From positions 86,495,521-86,559,520 of the forward strand of contig CM042160.1 of assembly GCA_023376005.1 (NCBI GenBank): a DNA stretch of 64,000 nt, in the 5' to 3' direction. This DNA comes from Doryteuthis pealeii (lineage: Eukaryota > Mollusca > Cephalopoda > Myopsida > Loliginidae). The position numbers and the translations under genes are program-made. The notes beneath the pieces are model-generated. The model saw only the letters and a list, made by a program, of their open reading frames with translations. It was not told where the DNA came from and did not search any database. Each line of letters opens with the position of its first letter. Position 1 is the stretch's first letter. This document shows positions 35,161 through 46,884 of the stretch, one piece after another.

Positions 35161-38100
35161 ACAAAAAAAAAAACAAAAAAAAAAAAACATTATGGTAAAT
35201 TGTTTTCAGTTCATTATATTTAATTTTAAATAAACGTAACCTATTAACAATTAGGTTATTAACCACAGAATTCAAAGATTAAAATAGAAGCCATGAGAAC
35301 CACCCATGATAAATACTCAAAACATACTAAAAGTTATTTTAACATTAAATAGTTAATGTTGCGATTATAAAAGATTAAATTAACGAAGTCGAGTTTTGTT
35401 AATTTTCAAATATTCATTAACATCCTGAAAATTTGGGGGATGATATGAACACTGAAACATTAAAATTACTATTTGTTAATCAAATATCAATTACCCACAA
35501 GGAGTATTTTTTTGCGAGGGAGGGAGCAATAATTTTATCATTCTAGTTTTAAACCTGATAAACAAGATTTTACTCTATGTGATAGTAACCGTCATTTCCA
35601 CCAATGCAAGAGGATTAGATTATTTGATTGGTTAGAAAAAGCTTAACATTTAATAGAGAAATAAAATTATGTCCTTTATCAACACAGGAAATATGGGTGC
35701 TACATTCTAAACCTTATTCCTTCTTTAGAGGATATTAACATTCAACAAGTTGAATATATATAATAAAAAAAATTTTTTTTTTTTTTTTTTAAAATCTTAC
35801 CTTGGAAGAGAATATCCATGAATTGAGTATAAGCGGCACCTAAAAATGAAAAATAAACATTTACAAAATTACAAAAACAATAACAAACATTAAAATATTT
35901 TAGTTGTAAATCAAAGGCATAAACAATTAAGATGGTAAATTGAAATGATTAATGAGTAAATACAATATATTTAATTTCTAGGAATTACTCTAAATATATT
36001 TCAGAAGATAGAAAATTTATTAACAGAAATCAAGTGGTCAGATGTTGAGTTTTGTGATTTTTAATAAAAACAAAAAAATTTTTTTTACTAAGTTTAGAAA
36101 ATAAGTTCCCATTTGGTAATTTTTCAAAAGTTTTTTTTTTTTTTTTTTAAATTATGCACCTTTTCTTCAATGAACTATTAACGTGGATCTAACAGCTAAT
36201 ATATGAAGTTAAAAAAAGTCTTATACATGTAGATGTGGTCACTGAGAAGCAATAATCTACAGATTTCTAGAAAAAAGACCGGCAGATAATTGTTCATAAT
36301 CATATTTCTATTTCTAATTATATGGAAGTTAAGACAAGAACAGTTCATTTTTACTTAGCACTAAAATTCCACAGAATTATCAAATGATACAAACTTAATT
36401 TTTCCATCAAGACAAAAATGAAGCATTTTAACAAGGTCACTCCTTAGTTAATATGTGATCAGTTTGCATCTTTTGTGGTTAATATTGATGGATGTCAAGT
36501 AATTATGACTTTCAGTAGTTTACCTAACAATTCAAACTGTCTTATAGGTTGCAAAATTTGGACTTTGCTTTAAGCCATTATACTATGAATCTGGTATAGT
36601 TGATATTCTAATGACAATTTCAGCACATTGACATTGCTCAAGTGTTAACACACTTAAGGGGAAACCGTAGCCCATTAGAGAAATATACACATTCATTACT
36701 GTCTTTATAAATTCTATTATCTTCATAGTAACATACTTGAGTTTAGTCTTATTTTCACGCCATTCTACACAAAGATTAAATAGATGAGTTTTACTTTCTA
36801 CTAAAAATAAATTTTTAGTTTTAACTCAGTTCTAGTATATCTCAATAAACCATTTGATACACGCATTTTAAAATAGCAAAACTAAGAAAAGACAAAGACA
36901 ATGTTTTAACCTAATTTTTGAAGTAACTTCAATATGAATTATTTAATGAATTAAGTAAACTCAATCGACATTGTTTCCAAAACTCCCAACAAATAACTGG
37001 TTGAAAGATCTACAAATCTGTATAAATTCCACAAGTTTTTATAACCAAAGACAAGAACACTTTGTTCATGAAAAAGCTTTTATGTTTAATACTTAAATTA
37101 AACTTTTAAATCAATGTTTCAAGAATAACACTTAACCTAACTAAATATTCACACTGGGAAGTATGAAAATCTTATTAGTATAAATAGTTTGATCTTACCC
37201 TAAATACAATAACTCTTTCAGGCTCAAATAAACTTCCTTATTGATTAAAATACAAACATGCACAACTGATTAATCCTGTTCAATTTTTTTATCACATTGT
37301 CATTTGGTTCAAGGCATAGATTAGCAATAGATTTGAATTATAGTTACTTTCACATTCAGTAATTCTTAAAACAAATATCATTTTATATATTTTAGTAATC
37401 ATTAATTCAAACCATCAGAAATAAAATACAGAATCATTCAAATTAGAAATAAACTCAAAAGACCTAACATTTCAATTGTACAAATAATTTACTTTTTATC
37501 CAATAAATCTACAATAGAAACTTGATTGAAAGCACCCCCCCCCCAATATTTTAAATATTCAAGTGTAAAAAGTTATGAAAAAGAACTTAATTTCAAAAGA
37601 TTTTGTTTTTAAAAATATTTAGAAAATAACTACAGTAATAGAAACTGTAAAATGTGTAAATATACATTTAATAATAAACTTTACTTAATCAAAGGTTAGG
37701 GAGTTATATACACATTAATTTTAGGTTATTAGTGATGAAGTTTCAAAAGGTTTCACCCAGATAATAATGGGTTTATACGAAAAACTGACAAAATTTTACA
37801 TCATACAAATTTATTTTGAGTGAGTGAGAGTGAGAGTATCAAGTGAAAATGTTAGTTTACATCTTATAAAATAAAAAAGGTAAAGTTATACAAAAAATAT
37901 AAAAATATCTAACTCTTATTAAAACTTTCCAAAAGTTAGTATTTAGAAAGAAGAAATAAAAAAAATAAAAGTAGAAATACACTTTTCTGGCTGCAATGTT
38001 TTATTCAAATGGGCTTATGTTGTGAAAAATTTCATACCAGCCTTTAAAATATTGTTAAAAATTTTTTTTTATCGACTGTATAAAAAAAGAACATGAATTT

Positions 38101-39242
38101 CATCAAGTTATTCCAACAGCACAGATCCCCATGTCTCTTCTTTGCCACCCGTCTATCAGCCATCATTCCTGGCAAGTTTGCTGCACAGCATCAGCAGAGC
38201 TGATTGTTTTGTTTTTTTTTACTGGCTAACCCACACTTGTATGCCAATGTGTAGGCACCCATAGAAGAACATCATTTAAGAACTTGTCCTTGCTGTGTCC
38301 ATATTTTGTTAATCTTACCTGTCAGTTGATACAGTTGATCAAAACCTTGTACACATCAAACCCAGATAATAATTACCCAGGTAAGCAGACTCTTTAGCAT
38401 TAAACTTTTTTTTTTTTTAAACTCACAAGATTTTAATATGATAGTTGTATACAAAAAAAACTTTGAATTTATATCAAGTAAATAAAGTGGATGAAGAAAA
38501 CAAAAATGTAATGCCATTCCCCACCATATACACAAGTTATATCTATGTGACTAATTTAACTTTTGTGTATGGTGGGTAATAGTATTCATTTTTCTTTGCT
38601 TTCTTCATTATCGTTAAGAAAATTACAGACCAATGCAATAACAAAACAAAAAGTAAAATAGAAAAAAATTCTACTTTAAGCAGGTATTTACCCAACCCCT
38701 TCACCACGGGTAGGATGTAACAAGTTTGCAAAATATGGGGCATCTAGCAAGGACTGAACTTGATTTTCAGTAGTAATAGATCTGAGAGACAAACTTGCCA
38801 ACCATTACACTATGACAAAATGCCCTTTTACCAATTAAAAAAAAAAAAAAACCCTAAGAGAAATGCAAGGTCAAGAACTAGAACACCGCTTTCTTTTAAA
38901 TCTATCATTAGACATGTTAGAAATGTAAAAATAGTGAACTAATAATTAAGTTTTCTAAAACAATCTCGTCTTTACCACCTTTTACAAACCTAACAAAGCC
39001 ACAAGTGTTATATTTTTTGATCACTTTAATAACCTGTGGATCATGATGTACTCATCAAAAATGACTTGTGGCAACAGAATATACCAATTAGTTTATGAAG
39101 AATACAAATAATGAATCTTACCTGAACATAGCTCTTCAATTTTTGTATAGTCCAGGGCCAAACTAGTATTCACCCAAGCAAGAATGTCATGTCTGCTGAG
39201 GTCTCCTGCAGTTGCATTTGTGCTGTACACGTTCACAGCCAT
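15908..39242 (-). CDS. MAPRE1: EB1/MAPRE-family microtubule plus-end-tracking protein (complete, 7 coding exons)
   Basis: Coding exons join 39242-39122, 35839-35801, 31191-31085, 30030-29802, 29519-29422, 28741-28595 and 15979-15908, giving 270 aa, close to the usual EB1 length of about 268. Residues about 14-116 form the calponin-homology domain that grips the growing microtubule lattice; visible motifs are [21 protein letters not shown], and [16 protein letters not shown] followed by NYDG. A Pro/Ser/Thr/Lys-rich linker (about 117-198) follows. Residues 199-247 form the coiled-coil EB-homology domain ([12 protein letters not shown]), which dimerises and binds SxIP partners. The C-terminus ends EEEY, the tail recognised by CAP-Gly proteins. 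All junctions are GT-AG and in phase with no frameshift. The family paralogue (EB1 or EB3 type) cannot be separated by eye; invertebrates usually carry one. Confidence 0.96.
16079..16470. repeat. imperfect (GAAA)n / purine microsatellite
   Basis: About 390 bp of GAAA units interrupted by GTAAAA and GAGTAAAA variants, close to the acceptor of the last EB1 exon. The interruptions recur at irregular spacing, suggesting local duplication of blocks. Confidence 0.9.
17405..17468. repeat. (TA)n microsatellite
   Basis: 64 bp of uninterrupted AT dinucleotide. Confidence 0.95.
18114..18177. repeat. compound (TA)n(TG)n microsatellite
   Basis: Interrupted TA run passing directly into TG repeats. Confidence 0.9.
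21936..22003 (-). mobile_element. SINE family B tail fragment
   Basis: Contains gtatttaaccaacctg, ccacaggtaggatgtgacac and gtatggagcatcc in the order found in the fuller copies at 38676-38830 and 60215-60368. The tRNA-like head is missing. Confidence 0.6.
23031..23156 (+). repeat. left inverted terminal repeat of the Penelope-like element
   Basis: Shares gaggaaaaagtgga, caattgaaaatttgcctc, tatttagtgagg and cttttatactgaaaaggtac with the reverse complement of 23841-23961, apart from scattered substitutions and short indels. Confidence 0.8.
23079..23600 (+). pseudogene. Penelope-like GIY-YIG endonuclease domain, degenerate
   Basis: The open segment 23079-23321 includes [17 protein letters not shown] and ends [14 protein letters not shown], matching the region before and including the GIY half of the nuclease motif. 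A TAA at 23319-23321 stands where the Tyr of YIG belongs (Ser-stop-Ile-Gly-Glu). Beyond the stop the same frame continues recognisably, with [22 protein letters not shown] and, after another disruption, [15 protein letters not shown], the usual C-terminal part of PLE nucleases. At least two stops make it non-functional. Confidence 0.72.
23841..23961 (-). repeat. right inverted terminal repeat of the Penelope-like element
   Basis: Reverse-complement partner of 23031-23156, beginning gtaccttttcagtataaaag on the plus strand. Confidence 0.8.
24776..24846 (+). mobile_element. tRNA-like SINE head, interrupted
   Basis: Contains an A-box-like tagtgtaatggttatca and a B-box-like tggtttgaattttt at tRNA spacing, similar to the head of the SINE at 30318-30475. 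It ends at the boundary of the MITE, which may have inserted into it. Confidence 0.4.
24847..25133 (+). mobile_element. hAT-like MITE, intact ends
   Basis: Terminal inverted repeats are CAGAGATGCTGATAG at 24847 and, at the right end, CTATCAGCATCACTG ending at 25133. The CAGNG terminus is typical of hAT elements. A direct repeat TATATG flanks both ends (24841-24846 and 25134-25139); hAT target duplications are normally 8 bp, so the classification is provisional. There is no transposase frame; at 287 bp it is non-autonomous. A diverged second copy is at 735-995. Confidence 0.72.
28595..28741 (-). CDS. MAPRE1: EB1 coding exon 6 (EB-homology domain)
   Basis: Acceptor TTGCAG before 28741, donor GTAATT from 28594. 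Phase 0 at both ends, 49 codons. It encodes [20 protein letters not shown] and ends with MDILYATE. The FYF core is the dimer helix and SxIP-binding surface. Confidence 0.96.
28742..29421 (-). other. EB1 intron between coding exons 5 and 6
   Basis: 680 bp, phase 0, AT-rich, with a poly-T run near 29296-29313. Nothing else recognised. Confidence 0.9.
29422..29519 (-). CDS. MAPRE1: EB1 coding exon 5 (linker)
   Basis: Acceptor TTTTAG before 29519, donor GTGAGT from 29421. 98 bases complete an Ala codon and encode [16 protein letters not shown] then [16 protein letters not shown]. It is a basic, Pro-rich segment of the flexible linker leading into the coiled coil, and GC-richer than its surroundings. 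Confidence 0.93.
29520..29801 (-). other. EB1 intron between coding exons 4 and 5
   Basis: 282-bp AT-rich intron, phase 1. No feature seen. Confidence 0.9.
29802..30030 (-). CDS. MAPRE1: EB1 coding exon 4 (end of CH domain, start of linker)
   Basis: Acceptor CTTACAG before 30030, donor GTAAGT from 29801. It encodes 76 codons plus one base. [16 protein letters not shown] with ANYDG and AVAARQ is the most conserved EB-family signature; after it comes a Ser/Thr/Pro/Lys-rich linker. Confidence 0.97.
30031..31084 (-). other. EB1 intron between coding exons 3 and 4
   Basis: 1.05 kb, phase 0, with a SINE at 30318-30475 and poly-A/T runs at 30620-30630 and 30714-30739. Confidence 0.9.
30318..30475 (-). 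mobile_element. tRNA-derived SINE, family C (Gln-tRNA-like head)
   Basis: On the minus strand it starts with atggtgtaatggttatca (A box) and has gagttcaaatcc (B box) at tRNA spacing; these are close to a tRNA-Gln gene. The body includes tagtctagaaggaaaact and the tail gtgtcacatcctactcctgcag. The tail resembles that of family B, whose head differs. Confidence 0.75.
31085..31191 (-). CDS. MAPRE1: EB1 coding exon 3 (CH domain)
   Basis: Acceptor TTTCAG before 31191, donor GTGAGT from 31084. 107 bases encode [20 protein letters not shown] followed by FKLLQASF and GVDK, central helices of the calponin-homology fold. Confidence 0.97.
33345..33560 (+). mobile_element. tRNA-derived SINE, family A, independent copy
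   Basis: Contains caaggttcctggttcgatatcgg (B box), cgccaactcagtgtatgag, gaggagctgatggtacgtg, ctacctcagatg, ctccttgatctagcgctagtg and ccgactttaggcc. The A-box half is degraded. This copy serves as referee for the two palindrome arms. Confidence 0.8.
34708..34744. repeat. (TA)n microsatellite
   Basis: Uninterrupted TA run. Confidence 0.95.
35091..35161. repeat. self-complementary (TG)n(TA)n(CA)n tract
   Basis: A TG block, then TA, then CA: the whole 71-bp tract can pair with itself as a hairpin or cruciform. Confidence 0.92.
35801..35839 (-). CDS. MAPRE1: EB1 coding exon 2 (39-bp mini-exon)
   Basis: Acceptor TTTTAG before 35839 and donor GTAAGA from 35800. 39 bases encode the rest of a Gly codon, [12 protein letters not shown] and the first base of the next Gly. 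This matches the EB-family GAAYCQFMDMLFPG segment. Phase 1 on both sides, so skipping would remove 13 residues without a frameshift. Confidence 0.96.
38095..38400. other. GC-richer segment of unknown origin
   Basis: Stands out from the intron by composition (for example ccgtctatcagccatcattcc). It has no long open frame and no visible relative elsewhere in the window. Probably an old mobile element. Confidence 0.35.
38676..38830 (-). mobile_element. tRNA-derived SINE, family B
   Basis: The minus strand begins with a tRNA-like head (tagtgtaatggttggcaag, then agatctattactactg, B-box-like aagttcagtcc). It continues gatgccccatattttg and ends with cctacccgtggtgaaggggttgggtaaatac. The same order is seen at 60215-60368. 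Confidence 0.75.
39122..39242 (-). CDS. MAPRE1: EB1 coding exon 1 (start codon)
   Basis: The ATG at 39242-39240 lies nine bases inside an exon whose acceptor (TTTTTCAG) ends at 39252; the exon spans 39251-39122. It encodes 40 codons, [19 protein letters not shown] through [20 protein letters not shown] is the nearly invariant EB1 N-terminus, which fixes the start. Donor GTAAGA from 39121. Confidence 0.97.
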
Positions 39243-42200
39243 CGTAATGGCCTGAAAAATAAAAAAATAAAAGATAGCAAACTAAAAGGAATTTATTTTT
39301 ATAGTTCTTTATATTTCTATAAACAGATTATTAGTTTATAGATTATGGGCAGCTGAATTTGTTTACTCATTTACTAATACAGAAAAAGAGTTTCGATAAT
39401 GTATATCCATAAACAATGTTGTTGGAAAGCAGAACAATTTAGAGCAATCGAATGTTTAAGAAAAATTCATTATTTACATTGGGTTACTTAAAATCTTCAT
39501 GGAAAAAAAAGATGGTAGCACACGACAAAAGGGGAAATATGTTTGAGTAAACTAGAATTTTTACCTCAATCTGATTAATAGTTGTAATTAAAAAAATAAA
39601 ATGGAAATTTTTTCTAATATTTACTGCTGAAATATCTAATATTTTCAAAAGTGGCATGTTTTCCATGCTAACAATTGAAATTGGAGTTTAATTTTATTAG
39701 CCACATCAATTTTTAAATATTAAAAATCTAATATCAAATTATAAGTATATAAAGAACACCCGTAAATATTTAATTATAGTCTAACATTCCAATCATAAAT
39801 ACAAGATTTACTCTTTCTTATGAGCTTCATTTTAGGTATTATATTTCTAAGCATTAAGATTTTCAAAATTTAAATAGGTATTTCAATTCAAATATAAAGG
39901 AGGCTCCAATTTATTTCCAGAGAATGCAACGGTCAGAAAAAGGTATAGCCAATTGTAGTAATTGGAAAATGTTTTTATAGCTGAAAACTTTCACTATCCA
40001 GTGTGTAATGGGTGGTGTTTGTGGAAATAAACATTACTTTTGAAAAAGCCCCTCATAACTTGTAATCAGCTACTGACTACCATGCTCTGTTAAGCATCTT
40101 ATTCTAATAGAACAAGTTTAGATTAGCATAAAGAGACCACTATACAAACTTATAGGGAATTAAAATCTTACAGAACTAAAACACTTCAAAATTACTTTTA
40201 TCATTTACAGGTTTTATTAAATTTTCCTTCCAAACCCATTAGGCTTTATCTTTGATAAATCTTAATTGAAACGCCTTAAAAAAGAAAAAAAAGAAAAAGA
40301 AAGAGTAAACTAAGTTTTTATTATTATTTCTGACCATATTAAAATATACTCCAAGTGCATATTTAAATTCAAAACATATACTATATATATATTTTTTAAA
40401 AATCCACTTTTAGAATTTAAAATTTATTCTACTTTTCAAATAAAGTTTGTTGATGTGTAATAAAACCCTTTCTGTCAGATTGAAAGAGGCTATTGTAATT
40501 GTATACAAATAAATGAGAAGTATACATTTTAAAATAATCACATGAAATTAATTCTCATATCTGACATTCCTTTTATCTGATAATTTGTAAACAAAATTTT
40601 ATTTAATGTCAAAATAGAATGTCATGAATATAGAAAAAAGTCATTTTGGTTTTGCTATAACTGTTTACAAAATCTCAAATTTGTGGTTGGAAAAATTATG
40701 ACTGAATTATGTCTATGTGATATCACTAAATCCTTATAGTTCTGCAAATAGCTCATCAAAGTAGATTTTTTTTAAAATCTTTTACTAAAGAAAAGTTTCA
40801 TTCTATTCAAATTATTTTTTTTTTATTATTATTTTTAGGTGCATTTATTCTTATGTTACTAAAAAGAAATTAAAATTAATAATCAATACTAATCAGTAAA
40901 TTAAATTCTCTGTATATATATATATATTTTTTTTTTTTTAAAGAGAAAAACTTTAAAATTATATATCTATAAAGTTTCATTTATATTCAAGGAACAAAGC
41001 ATAGGGTTGTTAAATTTTACTTTAATATTAACGTATTGAACAAAAAGAAATTGTAGATCAACAGTTTAATATTTTATAAGTACAATTTAATTACAAAATG
41101 ACTTATTTTTAGACAGCAAAAATAAATTGAATTCATGGATTAAATCTGTTTTAATTAATCTATTAGTATAAAAGTTAAATTATAATTTTTCTTATTTTGA
41201 ATGGATTTTGTTGTATCATCAGATAAGATTAAAAATATGACCAGCTGAAATATTCAAGAATCAAAAGCCAAAATTTCTAATTTTATTCTAGTTTTTCAAA
41301 TCCTATTAAAATCTTTAATACCCAATAATCTTTTCTGAAATCTTGGAGAGAAAAATGTTGAGTCACTATGAAATCATAATCAAAATAAACTAACAATGGT
41401 GCAATGTTTTTATACTAATTTCAATACTGCAGAATGCATCATAAATCATAAAAATTAGTCATGTAATTTTATTTCTTTCAAAAAGCAACACAGATAGTAT
41501 ACAGAAAAAAAAGTTATAATTTCTTGATAGTTGATTAAAGGGAGTAAAATACTAAGTATACTTTATTTAAAAATTATACAAAAATCTAAAATCTATACAA
41601 ATCTTATTAAATTAAAGTAATTCTTGCACAATGTTTCAACCAAGTAGCGTTGTGACATTAGCCAGACTATACTGCCTCATTGCACCAAAAGAAATAAGGT
41701 GAGTGATATACTTTGATGTATATGCAGCAATGGCAGAATGAATTTGGCAAAGGCATCTGAAAGATGCACATCATCAGGTGAGTATGTGGTCTCCTTTACA
41801 CTAAAAAAAATATAACTTGATATACATAGCTTGCTAATCATGTGCCTCTAACTTTTTAAAACCAATATCTTCATTCATAAATTAGTCAAAAGATTATATT
41901 ATATTTTGTAACTATTTCAAATCTTAAACCATTTTTCCTTGCAAACCCACATAAAGACAAAGTAATGTACTTTTATATAAACTAATACAATTTAGTCAAC
42001 AATTGACCTCAAGGTTACACACTGCTTATTCAAGGAGTTCTTGTAGATTTTATCTGCAACATGGAAAAATGTATTTATAAAGTTTTTTTGAAGCTTTATG
42101 TAAATTTATCAAATTATTTAACTAGCATTTTGACCTATTACAAACAAGGCAGACCTATAGATCTACAGACTAAGTTTAAATTCTCCAGTTTTTTGTTTAT

Positions 42201-42490
42201 AATTCTATTCAATCTTTTGCTAATTTAGAGACTGAGAAAAATACTTAGGATTGAATAAAGGAAAAACAAAAAACAATAGTATCAAATATGACTTACATAA
42301 ACAATTACCATTTAAATCTACTTTTAATATTGCTGTAACCCTTTTCAAACTTATATGGCAATATAACACATTTTTCTAACAAGGCAAATTTTGAAACAAA
42401 AACATTGCTTAAATCATTCCAACAAATGAAGAGACTTTTGTAAATTATATCTGTATTTTTGTTACTGATCAAAGTCACAAATCACAGACA

Positions 42491-43077
42491 TCTTATAATG
42501 GAGATTGTGTGTTAATAACTGAAACTATATTACTACTAAAGTCACAATTCCATTAGTTATTTACATAACACTCTCCATGAATTTTTTTAATTTAAACCTC
42601 AATTATCAATAAAATTGTATTACAGTATTAATACTGTTGACCACATCTACAAATAACATGCAACAAGATAGTGGCTAACAGTGTGAACAGAAAGGCTAAT
42701 TTGGATATTGATATTAATAATTTGATTTTTAATGAATATGTGCTTAGTATTATTGATTTCTAACTGTTTGGTTTTATCTTAATAAATATGAGCTAAAATC
42801 TGAGGAATAAATCTTAAAAGGAATCCAGTAACAAGAAATAATGGCAATTTCATTCTTTACTTCCTATTTTAACTAAATAGTTAAATTAGGAAAATTTAGC
42901 TATGAAAGACAGGAGTGATGGAAAAGTAAGTTTCAGTTCTATTTTTCGATTATATGACCCTTTGTTTCAAATCTTTTTATCTGCATTATTATTTAGTTTC
43001 ATTAGCCTTTTTAATTTAATATATCTTATTACATTAAAACTTAAATACTTGTGCCTGGAGGGTGCTATATTTGCTAG
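42491..43077 (+). mobile_element. non-autonomous Helitron-like element, copy 3
   Basis: 5' end TCTTATAATGGAG preceded by A at 42490. 3' end with a decayed hairpin (GTGCCTGGAGGGTGC), then CTAG at 43074-43077 followed by T. Aligns with copies 1 and 2 throughout, with deletions (587 bp). It is not in a (TA)n tract, so the A/T target preference is visible without microsatellite context. Confidence 0.83.
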
Positions 43078-43559
43078 TTCATATAATAAAAAAGAAAAGT
43101 TAGATCAGTTTATAAAAATAGACAAATCTGCTAACTGGAAAAGGACCTGAACTCCCACCAAAAGTTTATTTACAAAATTCATCCCCCAAATACAAATTGA
43201 TTCAGAACAATCTGAGAAAGCCTTTTATCAATATGAATGTCTATCAAAGCACATAAGAGAAATTTGGTATTTTTCATTTACTATTTCTAATTATCAAGAG
43301 AAAAGTTTGTGAGACTAATTATACAGAAACACACTAATTATAGAATACAGAAAAGTTTAATTAGGAAATTGTTAACTTAATCTTTTAATGAATTGAACAT
43401 AGAAAAGTTTAGCCAGTTCAATGACAGTTACCCCCCCTCCACTCCCAATAAGAAATTGCAATAAAATGAAATGTTTTCATCTGAAACAGTATCTTAAGAC
43501 TTAAATACATAACCAATCCCCCTTATTTGAAAGTATTTTTATTATAAAGAACTTCTTTT

Positions 43560-43785
43560 AGATGTGCATGTGAGCATTCACCCATGTGGGTTAAGTCAGC
43601 TGTACACGTTGAATGGACAATATCTGTGGCCACCAAACTCCATGCTTGACAGCATCAACCTCTATGTTTACAGTTCCATTGACAAACACTATTCAAGAGG
43701 CAGGACTGACATGATTTCACCAGCCACAAGGAATTCAAGAAATAGCCTTGTTCTTATTTTGCATAATATTTTGAAATCCTAAGAT
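43560..43785 (+). other. unassigned GC-richer segment with a 72-codon open frame
   Basis: The open frame at 43564-43782 (starts MHVSIHPCGLSQLY) has no recognised motif and no splice context. The segment is richer in GC than its surroundings. It may be a retrocopy or repeat fragment. Confidence 0.3.
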
Positions 43786-45211
43786 TAAACTGATAAATAT
43801 ATCAAACAGCAAAAGCATTTAAAATAAGGAACAACACACATTTTAAGCACTTCATCACAAGAAGAAAAATTATATTAGTTTTATTAATAAGTTAAAAAAT
43901 CATTTTTTTTTTTTTTTTTTTACATAAACCTTAAGCCATAATTGTTACAATTTTTGAAGTATATTTGGGAAATATAGTCTGAATCTATTCAAAATTCTCA
44001 ATAAGCCTGAAAATTCCATTGATTTATTAGACAATTTATTAAGCTAGTTCTACAAGTTGTCCAATTTGGAAAGTGTTAAAAAAACAAGTTTTCCAAATTT
44101 GTTTACAAGTATCTGATAAATATTAGCAATTACCAAAACATTAAAATCGTAGCAAGTAGCCTTCTTTTCTATGTAATAAATCAATAAACAGCTTATACAT
44201 AAGCTTTTAAACATGAAACCTTAAAGTAGAAAAGCCATTTGTAATACAATACTGCACTTTAAACTTTGACATTGCAATTAACATTTTGTTCAACTTTAAA
44301 CTTATTTATGAAACCATTCTTTAATAAGTTTCTCATGACATAAGGAATATATCTAACCAAGTTTTTAAAAGATAATATATTAACTGAATATTAAGGTTTA
44401 GCTATATTATAATTTAATTTTTGTAGGTTTGTTACAGTAACACAGCAAAAACAGGACATCAGAGCACAATTTTCAGTAATGTAATACATTAAAATGTACT
44501 AACTTGGAAAATAAAGCAATTTACAGTTCAGTTGCCCAGTAATTCTTAGGTAAATTGACAAAAGTGCTCAAGGGAGATAACACCAAAATCATTAACTGCT
44601 AATTACAGAATAAATTAGCAAAGTTTTATAAGGATATAAGAGGAATAGGCAGAAAAGCATCCTTGGCCTATCTGTACTATTCTATTAGGCTTATAGTAAA
44701 ACAATGACAATACTTTAATGATAAAGTACATGGATAATTAGCATTTATAATATAAATTTTATAAATACAAAGTGATTTGATATTGAGTGGAAACAATCAA
44801 AAGGTGGGTATTTAAGAGGTTATCAAAATCTTTCAGATTTGGAGTATTGGCTTCCATCATGGGTCTAAAATTCTATCAATTTTACAAAATGAATCTATAG
44901 TTTCAGGTTAAGCAGTTGATTGGTTTTGAAAGAGCTATATAATTTGTATACTTAAAAATAAAATAAGATAAAAATTGCAATCTAGCTCTAATCGACGAAA
45001 GAGTCCTTACATGCCTTTTGATTTGCAAGTCATTTTGAAATAACATTACATGTTAAAATCATTATCTGCAATAAATGTTACAAATAGGATTTCATTCATT
45101 TAAAATAGTAAAATTACAATTAAATAAAAGTAATGTAAGAAAAAGAAAAGGGGTTAAACCATTTAAAGAAAAAGAAAAGAATTAAGCGATTCAAAAAACA
45201 AATTTCCTTAC

Positions 45212-45676
<465 letters not shown>

Positions 45677-46884
45677 TATACTAAGGTGATGACCTTTAGT
45701 AATCAAGATTTAGAACTGTGGTGTTGCAACAAAAGCTGACTGATTTCAGGCCAAATCTAAATCTCTAATCACCAACCAAGGCTTCAATCATTCATTTGAG
45801 AGAGAGAGAGAAAGAAATTTATTTCATGCCTAACACAACACTTAGGATCAATTGTTGTCAAGTAAAAATAAGTCCAACCAAATTTAACTTTGTAAGAATT
45901 GGCAATTCACAAATAACAATAAGCAGATACAGACATTTTCTGAAAAACTATAAAACAGGAGTTACATAATTTAAGGCAAACCTTTATATGAAATATAAAG
46001 TGAGAGTGTAAGCAATTAATATCTTTTACATACTTGTGCACATACAAAATTTAGTTCATATAGTACATTAGTACATTTGAAACCATGTGAAATATTTCTA
46101 CATGCCTGACCTAAATATTTACTGTTTTACTAACATCTAAGTCACCAAAAACTTCATTTCAACAAATATTTAAAAATTATTTTTCTAATTCTTACGAGTA
46201 AAACACAAAGAAAAAAAATATGAATACTCAAATTGATTAATTAGTAACACATAAATTTTGAAAATATCTTAAAATCATTATTGAATAAATAAATGAAAGA
46301 CCCTTAATATTATTCTCTTGTAATCAATGACTAATCAAAAGTATAGATATCAATCCAATTTTTTGCTATAATAAAATTTAAACTAGTGAAAACATGATTT
46401 GTTCTTGAAATAGATTAGTCAATACAATTATGTCAAACAAACCACCAATGGTTGGAGATTAAACTGAAAAGAGAAAAGGCTTAATTATCTAATTTCTGCT
46501 ATGAACACCTTTTAAAAAGTACTTTTCATTAGCATGAACAACTAGCAAACTTCTGCATCAGCAAACTGCAATAATTTTTTTAGGATATAACTCCTGTGCC
46601 CTTTTTAAAAGAAATAGTATGAAGATTACTATGGGATATGTGATATAGCTACTTGGAATAACAACAATTGAAACGGAATGTATCATTGTAACAGTTTACT
46701 TTAGGCTGCATTTTTTGTAAGCTCTTTGATAGTGTTCAAATCGGGGTAACATAAAACAACCTAATTCCTTAATGAAGACTGAATCATAGGAATTCTTCTT
46801 AAAGGTATTTGTGTACTAAACCACTGTAGGTCAGATTACAAGTTACTTGAAACAATATTATCAAAATACACATTAGGTTTGGTT

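Larger units (their letters stand above)
31192..35800 (-). other. EB1 intron between coding exons 2 and 3 (4.6 kb)
   Basis: AT-rich, phase 1. It contains a SINE A copy at 33345-33560, (TA)n at 34708-34744, a TG/TA/CA compound tract at 35091-35161 and poly-A runs. Nothing coding. Confidence 0.9.
35840..39121 (-). other. EB1 intron between coding exons 1 and 2 (3.3 kb)
   Basis: AT-rich, phase 1. Holds an unassigned GC-richer segment (38095-38400) and a SINE B copy (38676-38830). Confidence 0.9.
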
